Positions 7,969 to 18,181 are shown, counted from the stretch's first letter. The stretch is 64,000 nucleotides of DNA from Candidatus Eiseniibacteriota bacterium (GCA_016710095.1 JADJLL010000014.1:40205-104204); one strand, 5' to 3'. Numbers and translations are program-made. Notes: generated by a model not told the origin, from the letters alone.

Positions 7969-9572
7969 TCACTTGTCCGTGCACGCGTAGCACAGGTTGA
8001 AACTCTTGTTGATGAGCGGGAAGTCGGGAACGATGTTGCCCGGCACGCACAGCGCGAGCGCGGGCCAGATGGCGTGCGAGGCCGAGCGCACGCGCCACTC
8101 GCCGATGAGTCCGTGGTCGTCGGCGCGCAGCCAGTGCGACAGGAGGCCGCGCGGTGATTCGACGAGCCCGAAGCCCCAGCGGCCCGGCTGCAGCTCGCCC
8201 ACGTGCTGCACGAGCGGGCCGCCCGGCAGGCGCAGGATCATCTGGTCGATCAGGTTGAGCGACTCGACGATCTCGTCGCCGCGCACGTCGAGTCGCGCGA
8301 GCACGTCGCCGCCGGTGCGCGAGACCACCTGGAAGTCGAGCTCGCGGTAGAACGCGTACGGATGGTCCTTGCGGCCGTCGCGGATGCTGCCGCTCGACGC
8401 GCCGCGACGCCCGTGACGCCGAAGTCGCGGGCGACCTGCGCGGTGAGCACGCCCGTCGCGGTGAGCCGGTCCATGACCGCGGCGTTCGCGCGCGCGGAGC
8501 GCAGCACCGAAGCGACGTCGGCGCGCACGTCGGCGAGCGCGCGGCGCAGCCACAGCTGCTGCGCGTCGTCGAGGTCGCGCTGCACTCCGCCCGGCACGCA
8601 CACGCCGCGCAGGAAGCGGTGACCGAACAGCGCGTCGGCGCTCTGCTGCACGACTTCCTTCAGGCGCGCCATCTCGGAGGCGCCGACGACGTACGCGACG
8701 TCCGTGAGGATGCCGCCGAGGTCGGTGAGGTGGTTCAGCAGGCGCTCGATCTCGCCCGCCATGCTGCGCAGCGCGCGGGCGCGCGGCGGCGGCACGATGC
8801 CCGCGATCTCCTCGGCCGCGCCGCAGAACGCGAGCGCGTGCGAGAACGCGCAGGTCCCGCATACGCGTTCGGCCAGTTCGAGCCCGCGCGAGAGCGTCGC
8901 GCCTTCGGCGATCTTCTCGAGGCCGCGCCACTTCCAGCCGAGGCGCGCGTCGAGCTTGAGCACCGCTTCGCCGACGGTGGAAAAGCGGAAGTGGCCGGGC
9001 TCGATGATGCCGGCGTGGATCGGGCCGACGGGAATCTCGAACACGCCGTCGCCCTCGACGGGCAGGAACTTCCAGCGCGGCGCCCACGAGATCGTGTCGC
9101 CGGTCGTGAAGTCCTTGCGCAGCGGATGCCAGTCGCGCGGCCAGCCCTCGTGCGCGATGAGCGGGCGCGGATCGGGGTGATGCATGGGCGTGACGCCCAT
9201 GAGGTCGGCCATCTCGCGCTCGAGCCAGTGCGCGGCGGGCACGGTCGTCGTGATCGAGCGATAGGCCGGCGCGAGCTCGGGCACCGCGGAGACCAGCGTG
9301 AGGATCGCGTCCTCGGGCGCCATCGAGAACATGACGTGCAGCCGGTAGCGGCCCGCGCTCTCGCGCTCGTCGAGCGCGAACAGCGTGAGCAGCATGCCGC
9401 CCCACTCGGCGACGATCGCGCCCGCGACTTCCGCGAGGCGCTCGGCGGGCACGACGACCGTGCGTTCGCGCAGGCTCGTGCGGTCGGCGTCGATGACGGC
9501 GTCGGAGAAGCGCTCGCGGATGCCGCGCAGCGCGCTGTCGAGCGGGAAGAGTTCGCCGGGCTGGAGCGTCAT
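7969..9572 (-). CDS. hyfG: hydrogenase-4-like large subunit (NuoC-NuoD fusion, HyfG/HycE-like), one frameshift
   Basis: About 533 residues: a NuoC-like domain (HWLEREMADLMGV near residue 115-127, then WHPLRKDF) fused to a NuoD/NiFe large-subunit domain, as in HycE/HyfG. Both nickel motifs are present: CGTC at 238-241 in ERVCGTCAFSH, and CYAC near the C-terminus in KSFNLCYACTDK, although the usual DPC has become NLC. The protein ends right after CTDK, so no cleavable C-terminal peptide exists. One base seems missing near 8398, where the frame changes between DFGVTGVAAR and SGSIRDGRKD. The start at 9572 overlaps the stop of hyfF (ATGA). Confidence 0.8.
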
Positions 9573-10923
9573 GACCGCAGCACCTCCACGGCGCGGTCCA
9601 GCAGCGCGCGCAGCGGCGCGGGCAGCCAGAAGCCGAGCAGCACGAGCACGGCGAGCAGCGCCCAGAGCGGCGCGTGCGACGCGGTGGGCAGCAGGTCCTT
9701 GAAGCGCGGGCGCGCCTTGCCGAGCGCCATGCGGCCCCAATGGAACGTGAGTCCCGCGAACACGATCACGAGCGCGACGAGCGCGGTGATCGCGGCGCCG
9801 CGGTGCGGGCTCGCGAACGCGCCGGCGAGCGCGAGCCACTCCGAGAAGAACGTCGCGGCCGGCGGCAGGCCGACGAGGCCGAGACCGGCGCCGACGAGCA
9901 GGGTGCCGAGCGCGGGGCTCGCCTCGAGCGCGCCCGACCACTGGTCCATGCGGCGCGAACCGGAGCCGCGCGCGATCGAGCCGCCGACCAGGAAGGCGAG
10001 CGACTTCGCGTACGACTGCACGAACAGGTGCAGCACGCCGCCGAAGACCGCGAGCGGAGTGCCGATGCCGATCGCGAACGTGATGATGCCCGTGTGCTCG
10101 ATGCTCGAGTACGCGAGCAGGCGCTTGTACTCGCCCTGCACGAGCAGGAACGGTGTCGCCATGACCATCGAGAGCACGCCGAACAGGATGAGCAGTCCGT
10201 TCGACCAGCCCTGTCCGACGCACGCCGCGGTGACCGCGTGGAAGCGCAGCAGCGCCGACAGCGACGTGGCGAGCAGAGCCGTGGACATGAGCGCGGCGAC
10301 GGGCGTCGGCGCCTGCGAGTACGCGTCCGGCAGCCACGAGTGCATGGGCGCGAGCCCGGCCTTGGCGCCGTAGCCCGCGAGCGCGAACAGGAACGCGAGC
10401 TTCACGAAGCGCGGATCGAGCGACGCGGCGACCTCGCGCAGCACGCTCCAGTGCAGGCCGCGGCTGCCGTCGCCGAGCTGGTGCACCGCCAGAGTAATAG
10501 AGGAGCACGGTCGCGAGCAGCGCGAGCGCGATGCCGACGGAGCAGAGCAGCAGGTACTTCCAGCCGGCTTCGACCGCGCCCGGGCGGCGGTAGTAGCCGA
10601 CGAGCAGCGCCGAGGCGAGCGTCGCTGGCCTCGATCGCGATCCACAGCAGGCCGAGGTTGTTCGCGAGCGCGGCCAGCATCATGGCCCGACACGAGCGTG
10701 AGGAACAGCGCCTCGTAGCGCCCGGTCGCCCAGCGGTCCTCGGCACCCTCGCGATCGAGCACGACCGGCATGTACGACGCCGTACGACGCGCACGCGAGC
10801 GCCACCGAAGTCACCACGCACGCCACGAGCGCGGAGGAGCCCGTCGGCGCGCAGCCACAGGTGCGCGGCTTCGATCGGGCCGCTCGCCACCACCCGCCCG
10901 GCCAGCGGCAGGAGCACGAGCAT
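9569..10923 (-). CDS. hyfF: hydrogenase-4-like antiporter-type membrane subunit (HyfF/HycQ-like), several frameshifts
   Basis: A NuoN/MrpD-like proton-pumping subunit of about 450 residues. The intact C-terminal part has the family marks: GYGAKAGLAPMHSWLPDAYS, then LLAYSSIEHTG, then a histidine-containing GGVLHLFVQSYAKSLAFL and GLPPAATFFSEW. The N-terminal third is split by shifts near 10830, 10785, 10690, 10625 and 10495, yet peptides in alternate frames (MLVLLPLAGRVVASG, ANNLGLLWIAIEAS, LLLCSVGIAL) rebuild a normal protein. So many nearby indels in otherwise conserved sequence suggest poor base calling here. It starts 2 bp after hyfE and its stop overlaps hyfG. Confidence 0.72.
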
Positions 10924-10925
10924 CG

Positions 10926-11546
10926 TCAGCCCTTCAGGTCCGAAAGCTTGGTGGTGTCGCCCGAGCCGTGCGTCTGTTCGATGCGGCTCACGAACAGCCC
11001 GAGCAGCGCGACGCCGACGAGCAGGTCGAGCAGCACGCCCATCTCGACGACGAGCGGCATGCCGTAGGTGAGCGAGACGGCGGCGAGGAAGATGGCGTTC
11101 TCGAGGATCACGAGGCCGACGACCTGCATGAGCGCCTGCTTGCGGCTCACCATGAGGAACATGCCGACGAGCGTCGTCGCGACGGACACGGGCAGGCACG
11201 ACGCGAGGATGCTCACGCCGGAGCCGAACAACGCGCGCGTCTGGCTGAACGCGATCACGACGAGCGCGCCGCACACGAGCATGCCCGCGGTGCGCAGCAG
11301 GCTCGGGATCGTGACGCCCTTGACCGCGATCACGAGCAGCGCCGCGAGCGCGATGTGGTGCGCGCCGGTGGCGAACGCGACCGTGAGCGCGATGCCGCCG
11401 AGCGCGAGCGAGTTGAACCGGTACGCGGTGATGGCCGCGAGCGTGCGGCGCTGCGCGGCGGCGTACAGCGCGCTCAGCAGGAACGCGCCGGCCAGGAGGT
11501 TCACCGTGTTGCTGCGGGGCAGCCAGTCGGGGAGTTGGAGGTTCAT
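10926..11546 (-). CDS. hyfE: hydrogenase-4-like membrane subunit HyfE
   Basis: Intact 206-residue membrane protein with about seven helices. The second half resembles NuoK (QVVGLVILENAIFLAAV, with a conserved Glu inside a helix), as expected for HyfE/HycP-type subunits. The ATG at 11546 overlaps the hyfC stop (ATGA) and the stop lies 2 bp before hyfF. In formate-hydrogenlyase-like complexes this subunit links the antiporter modules to the membrane anchor. The protein ends in a short charged tail. This is the only gene of the operon that reads without a shift in this sequence. Confidence 0.83.
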   Translation of the reverse strand: MNLQLPDWLPRSNTVNLLAGAFLLSALYAAAQRRTLAAITAYRFNSLALGGIALTVAFATGAHHIALAALLVIAVKGVTIPSLLRTAGMLVCGALVVIAFSQTRALFGSGVSILASCLPVSVATTLVGMFLMVSRKQALMQVVGLVILENAIFLAAVSLTYGMPLVVEMGVLLDLLVGVALLGLFVSRIEQTHGSGDTTKLSDLKG

Positions 11547-12491
11547 CCGCGGAGCAGCGAGTCGGAGGTGAGCGCGAGCAGCGCGAGCAGGAACGCCATG
11601 CCGAGGAACTCCGGCACGCGGAACAGGCGCATCTTGGCGGTGACGGATTCCGTCACCGCGACGACGACGGCGAACACCGCGAGCTTGCCCACCCACGCGC
11701 CGAGCGCGATCAGCAGCGCGACCGGCGTCGGTTCGACGGCGATGCCCCACGGCAGGAAGAGATTGGCGACGAGCGTGAGCAGCAGCATCTGGCGGATCGC
11801 CGCGGCCCACTCGAGCAGCGCGAGGTGGTGGCCCGACACGTCGAGCACGAGCCCCTCGTGGATCATCGTGAGCTCGAGGTGCGTGACCGGGTTGTCCACC
11901 GGCACGCGGCCCGTCTCGGAGATCACGACGATCCACATCGCCGTGAGCGCGAGCAGGTGCGAAGGCGAGATCCACGCGTCGGGCGTCGCCGCGACCGCGG
12001 CGGAGATGCGCGACAGGTCGGTGCTGCGCGCGGCGATCGCGAGCGTGAACACCGCGAGCATGAGCGCGGGCTCGGCGAGCGCGGACAGCGCGAGGTGGCG
12101 GCTCGCCGCCATGCCGCCGAACGTCGTGCCGGCCTCGAGCGCGAGCAGCGCGAGCAGCACGCGCATGACCGCGAGCAGCGCGACGGTCATCACGAGGTCG
12201 CCCGCGAAGCCGAGTCCGGGCTGCGTCGTGAGCACCGGCGTCCACGTGCACACGGTCACGGCTGCGCCGAGCACGAGGTAGGGCGCGACGCGCGCGAGCG
12301 GCGAGGCGTCCTCGCTGAGCACGGTCTCCTTGCCGCCGAGCTTCGCGAGGTCGCGGTAGCGCTGGAACACGGGCAGTCCGCGGCGCATCTGCAGGCGCGC
12401 CTTGATCGCGCCCACGACGCCGTTCCACAGCGGGCGCGAGCGCCACGATGAGCAGCGTCTGGACGATCACGATCAGGGCGGTCGCCATCAT
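11543..12491 (-). CDS. hyfC: hydrogenase-4-like membrane anchor (NuoH/HyfC/HycD-like), one frameshift
   Basis: About 315 residues with eight or more helices. Recognisable NuoH-family features are RRGLPVFQRYRDLAKLGGKE near the N-terminus, SETGRVPVDNPVTHLELTMI (the conserved acidic quinone-chamber-type loop) and a C-terminal ESVTAKMRLFRVPEFLG. The true N-terminus MMATALIVIVQTLLIVALAP is in another frame, with a shift near 12437; with it the start at 12491 overlaps the stop of hyfB. The subunit anchors the hydrophilic NuoB/NuoCD-like module to the membrane and couples redox to ion movement in related complexes. Confidence 0.8.
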
Positions 12492-14535
12492 CGTGCCCAC
12501 AGCAGGAGCGCCACCAGCGTCACGAGCAGGTAGGCCAGGTAGAGGTGCAGGCTGCCGGTCTGGAGCCGGCGCGCCTGTTCGGAGGTCCACAGCACGGCTT
12601 GTACGAACGGCTGGTAGAGCATCTGCTCGAACACCGCGGGCAGGCCGGAGCGGTAGCGGTACTTGCGCGCAAAGTAGGGCGAGCCCTGCTCGAGCACTTC
12701 GAGTTCGCGCTCGGCGTGCAGGACGGGTTCGAAGATCAGCCGCAGCGGCTTGGTGAATCCGAGCGCCGAGTACTGCATGCGCGCGTCCAGCCGCATGCCG
12801 CACGACCACGACGGCGCGATGCGCACGTCCGGCGCTCCGCCGCGGCGCGCGCGCAGCCAGACGCGCGCGGCGAGCGCGAAGAAGCCGATCAGCAGCGCCG
12901 CGATCGCGGGCGCGATGGCGCTCGACTGCAGGCCGGCGGGGCACCATGGCGAAGCCCGAGTGTCCGGAGAGCTGCGCGGCCTCGAAGCCCGGCAGCAGCG
13001 CGCGAGCGGCGCGGCGAGCGCGGCGGCGAGCCATGGCGCGCCGAGGCCCCACGCGAACGGGCAGCGCGGCGAACGCGAGGATCGCGGCGCGCGACGGCGG
13101 CGCGGCGTCGTGCGAGGCGGCGGCGGCCGCTTCGGTGCGCGGGCGTCCGAGGAAGCCGATGCCGTAGAGCTTCACGAGCGCCGCGACGGCGAGCGCTCCG
13201 GCGAGCGCGAGGCCCGCGCCCGCGAACGGCGCGAGCAGCCGCAGCTGTCCGGCGCCCGCCGAGAAGCCGAGGATGAGCGCCTGGAAGACGAGCCACTCGC
13301 CCGCGAAGCACGAGAACGGCGGCAGGCCGCACAGCGCGAGCGTCGAGACGAGCACGCCGAACGACGCGCGCGGCATGCGGCGCGCGAGACCGCCGAGCGA
13401 TTCGAGATGGCGCGTGCCCGCAGCGTGCACGGCTTCGCCGACCGAGAGGAAGGCGAGCGCCTTCGCGAGCCCGTGGCCGACCGCGTGGTAGAGCGCGCCG
13501 GCGAGCGCGACGCCCGCGATCTCGCGCTGGCCTTGGCGCGGCGAGCAGTGCGGCGAGTCGGACCGCCAGGGCGAGCACACCGCCGTGCTTGATGGTCGAG
13601 TAGGCGAGCAGTCGCTTGGCGTCGCTCTCGACCGCGGCATACAGCGCTCCGGTCAGCGCCGTGGCGATGCCCACGACGAGCAGCGCGGTGCCCCAGTGTT
13701 CCGGAGGCGCGCCGGGCATCTGCCAGACGAAGCGCAGCATGCCGTAGAGCCCGGCCTTCACCATGACGCCGGAGAGCATCGCGGAGACCGGCGCCGGCGC
13801 CTCCGGGTGCGCGAGCGGCAGCCAGACGTGCGCGGGCACGAGGCCCAGCTTCACGCTGAAGCCGATCGTGAAGCACCACGCGAGCGACTCGCGCGCGTGC
13901 GGCTCGAGCCGCGAGAACGAATCGGCGAGCGCTCCGAACTGGAACGAGCCCGCGTGCGACGCGAGCGTGACGAGCGCGTAGGCGATGAACGCGGCGCCCA
14001 CGTGCGAGAGCGCGAGGTAGACGTACGTCGCGGTGCGGCCGCGCGCGCTGCGCAGGTCGTGCGCGACGAGCGCCGCCGACAGCAGCGTCATGCCTTCCCA
14101 GCAGAGCAGGAAGAGCAGCGCGTGGCGCGACAGGAACACGCACAGCAGGCAGAGCGCGAAGCCCGCGTGCAGCGCGAGGCGCGCGGCGGCGCCGGCGGGC
14201 GAGCCGGACGGCGCGTGCGCGGCGAACGACGCGGCGCCGACGAGGCCGAAGAGCAGCACGAACGGCGCGGACAGCGCGTCGGCGCCGAGCGAGAACGGCT
14301 CGCCGGGCAGGCCCGGCCACCACGCCAGCAGCGCGCCGGACGAACCCGCGAGCTGCACCCCGCCGAGCACCGCGGCGAGCGCGCAGGCCGTGGCCGCGAG
14401 CGCGCGGGGCACGGCATGGCGCAGCACGGCCGGTGCGGTGGGCGTGAGCGCGGCGATCGCAGGAAGCAGGAACGCGGCACCGAGCCCCCACACGGAACCG
14501 GCGAGCAGGGCGCTCTCGAGTCCGGCGAGAACCAT
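12488..14535 (-). CDS. hyfB: hydrogenase-4-like large antiporter subunit (HyfB/NuoL-like), several frameshifts
   Basis: First gene of the operon, about 680 residues. The N-terminal two thirds read cleanly and show NuoL/MrpA features: FLLCWEGMTLLSAALVAHD, FSVKLGLVPAHVWLPLAHPE, then VKAGLYGMLRF and AVESDAKRLLAYSTIKHGG. Shifts occur near 13545, 13050, 12940 and 12830; the remaining pieces (ALYHAVGHGLAKALAFLSVG, CGLPPFSCFAGEW, and the tail beginning MQYSALGFTKPLRLIFEP) continue the family alignment in order. The ATG at 14535 has no strong ribosome site. The gene order B-C-E-F-G-I resembles the hyc-like locus Rv0083-Rv0087 of Mycobacterium tuberculosis, from memory. Confidence 0.75.
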
Positions 14536-14846
14536 GAGCCATCCGTGGTCAGGGGTTCCGTTCGGGGCGCGACAGGGCGAGAGGGTCGATGCCGCGCCGG
14601 GTGACGACGCCCGCATCTCAACACTTCACGCCGCATGCGGCAAGCGCGGCGCGCGCCGGAGCGCATTCAGCGACGTCGCGGCGGCGAAGCGTTCGCGCGG
14701 GCGGCGGTAGGCCCTCCGCGGCGTGTCACGGGACACGCCGCGTCGCAGATCGGCCTCCCCCGCGCTTCACGGACACCGGCCCGGCTCGCAGTTCATGACC
14801 AGGCACTCGAGCACGTGTGGCGGCACCCGACAACGCGGAGGAAGCG
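14536..14846. promoter_or_regulatory. divergent intergenic region with a perfect 11-bp hairpin
   Basis: 311 bp between the start of the hyf-like operon (left) and the SDR gene (right). It should hold both promoters, but no clear -35/-10 or -24/-12 pair was found. Its most distinct element is a perfect stem, CGCGGCGTGTC (14717-14727) with GACACGCCGCG (14732-14742), closed by ACGG. No T-run follows, so it is more likely an operator or RNA leader element than a terminator. Confidence 0.5.
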
Positions 14847-15622
14847 ATGGGCGAGCGCACGAGATTCACGGGCAAAGTGGCGTTGGTGACGGGAGCGAGC
14901 AGCGGCATCGGACGCGCGTCGCGCGCGCGCTGGGCGCCGAAGGCGCGGTGGTCGCTGGCGGGCGGCGGCGCGAACGGCTCGAGGAAGTCGCGGCCGAGCT
15001 GAACGCGAAGGGTGTGAAGACGCTCGTGCTCACGGGCGACGTGAAGGAAGAAGCGACCGCGGCGGCGTGGGTGAAGCAGACGGTGGACGCGTTCGGCGGG
15101 CTCGACGTGCTCGTGAACGCGGCCGGCGTGATCGGCAACGGCTCGGTGATGGACACGACCGCCGAGAGCTGGCGCCACGTCATGGCGACGAACGTGGACG
15201 CGATCCTGTGGATGACGCGCGCGGCGGCCGAGCCGCTCAAGGCGCGCAAGGGCGCGATCGTGAACGTCTCGAGCGTGGCCGGCGGCGTGCGGCCGTACCC
15301 GGGGCTCGCGTCCTACTGCGTGAGCAAGGGCGCGGTGGACATGATCACGCGCTGCTCGGCGCTCGACTTCGCGCCCTTCGGCGTGCGCGTGAACGCGATC
15401 GCCCCGGGCGTCGTCGTGACCGAGCTGCACACGGTGACGAACGCCGTGGCCGACTACCCGGCGTTCCTCGAACGTGGCAAGACCACGCACCCGATCGGCC
15501 GCGTGGGCAACGCGGAGGAAGTCGCGACGCTGATCCTGTACCTCGCGAGCGACGAAGCGGGCTGGGTGACGGGCGCGAACGTGTCGATCGACGGCGGCCG
15601 GGCGCTCGCCAGCGCCCGCTAG
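14847..15622 (+). CDS. SDR-family oxidoreductase, one frameshift
   Basis: About 258 residues of the classical short-chain dehydrogenase/reductase type. The N-terminal GKVALVTGASSGIGRA holds the TGxxxGIG NAD(P) motif; NAAG, a serine in NVSSVAGG, the YCVSK catalytic Tyr-x-x-x-Lys motif and the ending WVTGANVSIDGG are all present. One base appears missing near 14922 (after GIGRAS), where the frame moves before ARALGAEGA. The ATG at 14847 follows GCGGAGGAAG. Members with this ending (3-oxoacyl-ACP-reductase-like and glucose-dehydrogenase-like) act on many alcohols, so the substrate is unknown. Confidence 0.85.
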
Positions 15623-15639
15623 TCCGGGCCGGGCTTCGC

Positions 15640-15699
15640 GGTGGTTCGCTCCGGCCCGGGGCGAACCACCGGATTTCCGGCCAGTTGGCCGGGAAATCG
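15640..15699. terminator. two adjacent hairpins after the SDR gene
   Basis: First stem: GGTGGTTCGC (15640-15649) with GCGAACCACC (15661-15670), ten perfect pairs. Second stem: GATTTCC plus GGCC (15672-15682) with GGCC plus GGAAATC (15687-15698), interrupted by one bulged G. There is no T-run, so termination is plausible but unproven. The pair could also be a repeat-type palindrome; no second copy was noticed in the window. Confidence 0.5.
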
Positions 15700-15740
15700 G
15701 ACTCATCTGAGAACGGGGACGCGCCGATAACCCCGGCGTC

Positions 15741-16586
15741 ATGTCCACCGACTTCCCCGTCACGCTCGGCCTCCCGGTCGTGCTCGTCGCGCTCGCCGCC
15801 CTCGTGGGTGGCGCGGCGTGGTTCTCCGACGCGTATCGTTCGCTCCGGCTGCGTCGCGCTGCAGTCGCGACCTGCGCGCCCGGTCGCTCGACGAGGACTG
15901 CGCGACGGACTGGTGCGGGTGCGCGGGCAGGTCCGCGCTGCGGGGCCGCTGTTCTCGCCGCTCGGCGGCGCCAGCCCTGCGCGGCTTCGGCATCGAGGCA
16001 CACGGCGTGGGCTCGAAGTGCGCGGCAGGGTGCGCGAGCGGCGCGCGTTTCGACTGCGCGACGGCGACGCGGTGGCGCACGTGGACGCCGCGCGAGGCGA
16101 CTGGCGGCTGCCGGTCAGGCGTGAGCGCGAGTTCGCGCCCGGCGAGCGCTCGGCGCGAACCTCGAAGCGCTGCTCGACCGCCATCCCGAACTCGCGTGGC
16201 TGCGCCGTCGCGGCGGCGGGCTGCGCCTCGTCGAGCGCGCGCTGCACCATCAGGCGCAGGTCGAGGTGATCGCGTGGGCCGACCGCGCGCACGAAGCCGC
16301 GCACGCCGAGGTCTACGAAGAACAGCTCCGCACCGGCACCGACGGCGGCGCCGTCGCACGTACGTTCGCGTCCGCCGTGACGGAGTTTTCCGAACCGGTC
16401 TGCGACTGGCGGCTCTCGGACGCCGACGGCCTGCCGCTGCAGCTGATCGCCGCCGGCGCGCCCGCGCAGGCATTGCGCGTGCCCTCGGCCGTGCGCACGT
16501 GGGGCGTGACGCTGGGTCCCGTGCTCGCACTCGCCGGTCTGCTCGTGCTCGCGCGCCTTGCCGGCGCCGTGATGGTGGTGCGCTGA
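15741..16586 (+). CDS. membrane protein, degenerate GIDE-like partner, frameshifted
   Basis: About 282 codons between an ATG at 15741 and a stop at 16586, rebuilt from three frames with shifts near 15860 and 16165. The N-terminus has one membrane helix (LPVVLVALAALVGGAAWF), the middle (LVRVRGQVRAAGPLFSPLGG, then HVDAARGDWRLPV) resembles the GIDE domain of the next gene, and the C-terminus has a second helix region (LGPVLALAGLLVLARLAGAV). It ends 1 bp before the GIDE gene. I read it as a divergent paralogue of that gene. Role unknown; the proximity to lemA supports a shared membrane function. Confidence 0.5.
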
Positions 16587-16587
16587 C

Positions 16588-17424
16588 ATGGGCGACCCGC
16601 GCGGCATGCTGCTCTCCGTCTTCTGCACGCTCGGTGGCACCTGGGCGTTCGTGCAGGGTTTCGGCGCGCTCCGTACGTGGCGCGTGCTGCGCGACACCCC
16701 GACGGCGCGCGTGCGCTCGATGGCCATGGGCATGGTCGAGTTGAACGGCCAGGTCGAGTCGCGCAGCGATCTCGTGTCGCCGTTCTCCGGTCGCACGTGC
16801 GTGTGGTGGGAGGTCGAGATCTCGACGCTCTCCGGCCGCTCGCGCGCGAACTCGAACTGGAGCGTCGTGCACAAGAAGACCTCGGGACAGCCGTTCTACC
16901 TGCGCGACGAAACCGGCGTGGCGATGGTCTATCCGCAGGGCGCGAACGTGAAGGTGAACTTCGCGACCGAGGAGATGACCCACGGCCTCGGCGTGCCCGA
17001 GCTGTACATGCAGTACATGGATCAGCAGGGCCTCGGCCTGCGCCGCATGTGGGCGCTGGGCGCGATGCGGTTCCGCGAGCGCGTGATCGAGGCGCCGCAG
17101 CGCGTGTTCGTGCTCGGCCGCGCGTTCCCGCGCGCCATGACGCGCGAGGTGTCGTTTTCCGACATCGAGGTGGCGGTCACCGGCACCGACGGTGGTCGTC
17201 GCGGCACGGCGACGCGGCAGAGCGAGCGCGACGAGGACGTGCGCGGCGTGATCCGGCAGGGCTCCGGCGCCGAGCCCTTCCTGATCGGGCAGCGATCGGA
17301 ATCCGAACTGGTGCTCGAGTACGCGGTGCGCGGATTCGGCGGGCTGATCCTCGGCCCGGCGCTCGCGTGCTTCGGCCTGTGGTGCGCGCTCGAACTCGCG
17401 CGCGCGGGCGGTTGGAGTTTCTAG
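16588..17424 (+). CDS. GIDE-domain membrane protein
   Basis: A 278-residue protein with an N-terminal helix (LLSVFCTLGGTWAFVQGFGA), then a GIDE domain: TPTARVRSMAMGMVELNGQV followed by SPFSGRTCVWWEVEI, the conserved core shared with the non-RING part of MUL1/MAPL-type E3 ligases. A second helix near the C-terminus (GLILGPALACFGLWCAL) gives the N-in, large domain, C-terminal TM layout. No RING domain is present, as usual in bacteria. Bacterial GIDE proteins are often found beside lemA, as here (56 bp upstream). The biochemical role in bacteria is not established. Confidence 0.8.
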   Translation: MGDPRGMLLSVFCTLGGTWAFVQGFGALRTWRVLRDTPTARVRSMAMGMVELNGQVESRSDLVSPFSGRTCVWWEVEISTLSGRSRANSNWSVVHKKTSGQPFYLRDETGVAMVYPQGANVKVNFATEEMTHGLGVPELYMQYMDQQGLGLRRMWALGAMRFRERVIEAPQRVFVLGRAFPRAMTREVSFSDIEVAVTGTDGGRRGTATRQSERDEDVRGVIRQGSGAEPFLIGQRSESELVLEYAVRGFGGLILGPALACFGLWCALELARAGGWSF

Positions 17425-17480
17425 CAGCGCCGCGGGCGTCGAACGGAACGCCCGCGTTCCCGCAACAGAAGGAGGTCGCG

Positions 17481-18059
17481 ATGCATCCGGGTGAAATCCT
17501 CTGGACCGTGGTGATCGGGTTCCTGCTCGTCGGGTCGGTCGGGTTCTTCCTGTCGATCTACAACAGCCTGGTCGAGTCGAAGAACAACATCGGCCGCTCC
17601 TGGGCCAACATCGACGTGCTGCTCAAGCAGCGCCACGACGAGCTGCCGAAGCTGGTCAAGGTGTGCGAGGCGTACATGCAGCACGAGCGCGCGGTCTTCG
17701 ACAAGCTGAGCGAGGCCCGTGCGGCGCTCGCGAAGGCGGCGGGCGTGGCGCAGCGCTCGGACGCGGAGAACCAGATCACGCGTGCGCTCGGCCAGTTCTT
17801 CGCGGTCGCGGAGAGCTATCCCGAGCTGAAGGCGAACCAGTCGTTCTCGGCGCTTCAGTCGCGCATCAGCGAGCTCGAGAACGCGATCGCGGACCGTCGC
17901 GAGTTCTACAACGACACCGTGACGCTCTACAACACGCGCCTCGAGCAGATCCCCGACTCGTGGGTCGCGGACGGCATGAACCTGCAGGTGGTGGAGCTGT
18001 TCAAGATCGACGAGTCCGAACGCAAGGACGTCGCGATCTCGTTCAAAATGTCCGCCTGA
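17481..18059 (+). CDS. lemA: LemA family protein
   Basis: A 192-residue protein with one N-terminal membrane helix (WTVVIGFLLVGSVGFFLSIYN) and the LemA helical domain, with NNIGRSWANIDVLLKQRHDE followed by LPKLVKVCE, then RISELENAIADRREFYNDTV. These match the family throughout. The ATG at 17481 has GGAGGT seven bases upstream. Family length is normal. LemA proteins are predicted periplasmic/surface-exposed coiled helices, and the pairing with GIDE-domain proteins is recurrent. Function is poorly known, so only the family is assigned. Confidence 0.92.
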   Translation: MHPGEILWTVVIGFLLVGSVGFFLSIYNSLVESKNNIGRSWANIDVLLKQRHDELPKLVKVCEAYMQHERAVFDKLSEARAALAKAAGVAQRSDAENQITRALGQFFAVAESYPELKANQSFSALQSRISELENAIADRREFYNDTVTLYNTRLEQIPDSWVADGMNLQVVELFKIDESERKDVAISFKMSA

Positions 18060-18181
18060 TCCCGCCTTCGGCGCGCGCGCAGGCCTCGCGCGCGCGGGAC
18101 CGCGCGTCTTGCGCCCACGGGAAGCGCCTGTAGCGTGCGGCCTCCGTTCACACACGCCGCGCCTTCCACGGAACTCGACGC

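Noticed and set aside
7389..14535. A partial respiratory complex I operon
   Set aside because: NuoCD are fused, the large subunit carries four nickel-type cysteines and NuoA/E/F/G/I/J/K homologues are absent, which fits a group-4 hydrogenase-like complex better.
14717..14742. Intrinsic terminator upstream of the SDR gene
   Set aside because: Perfect stem but no T-run and no gene ends there on either strand.
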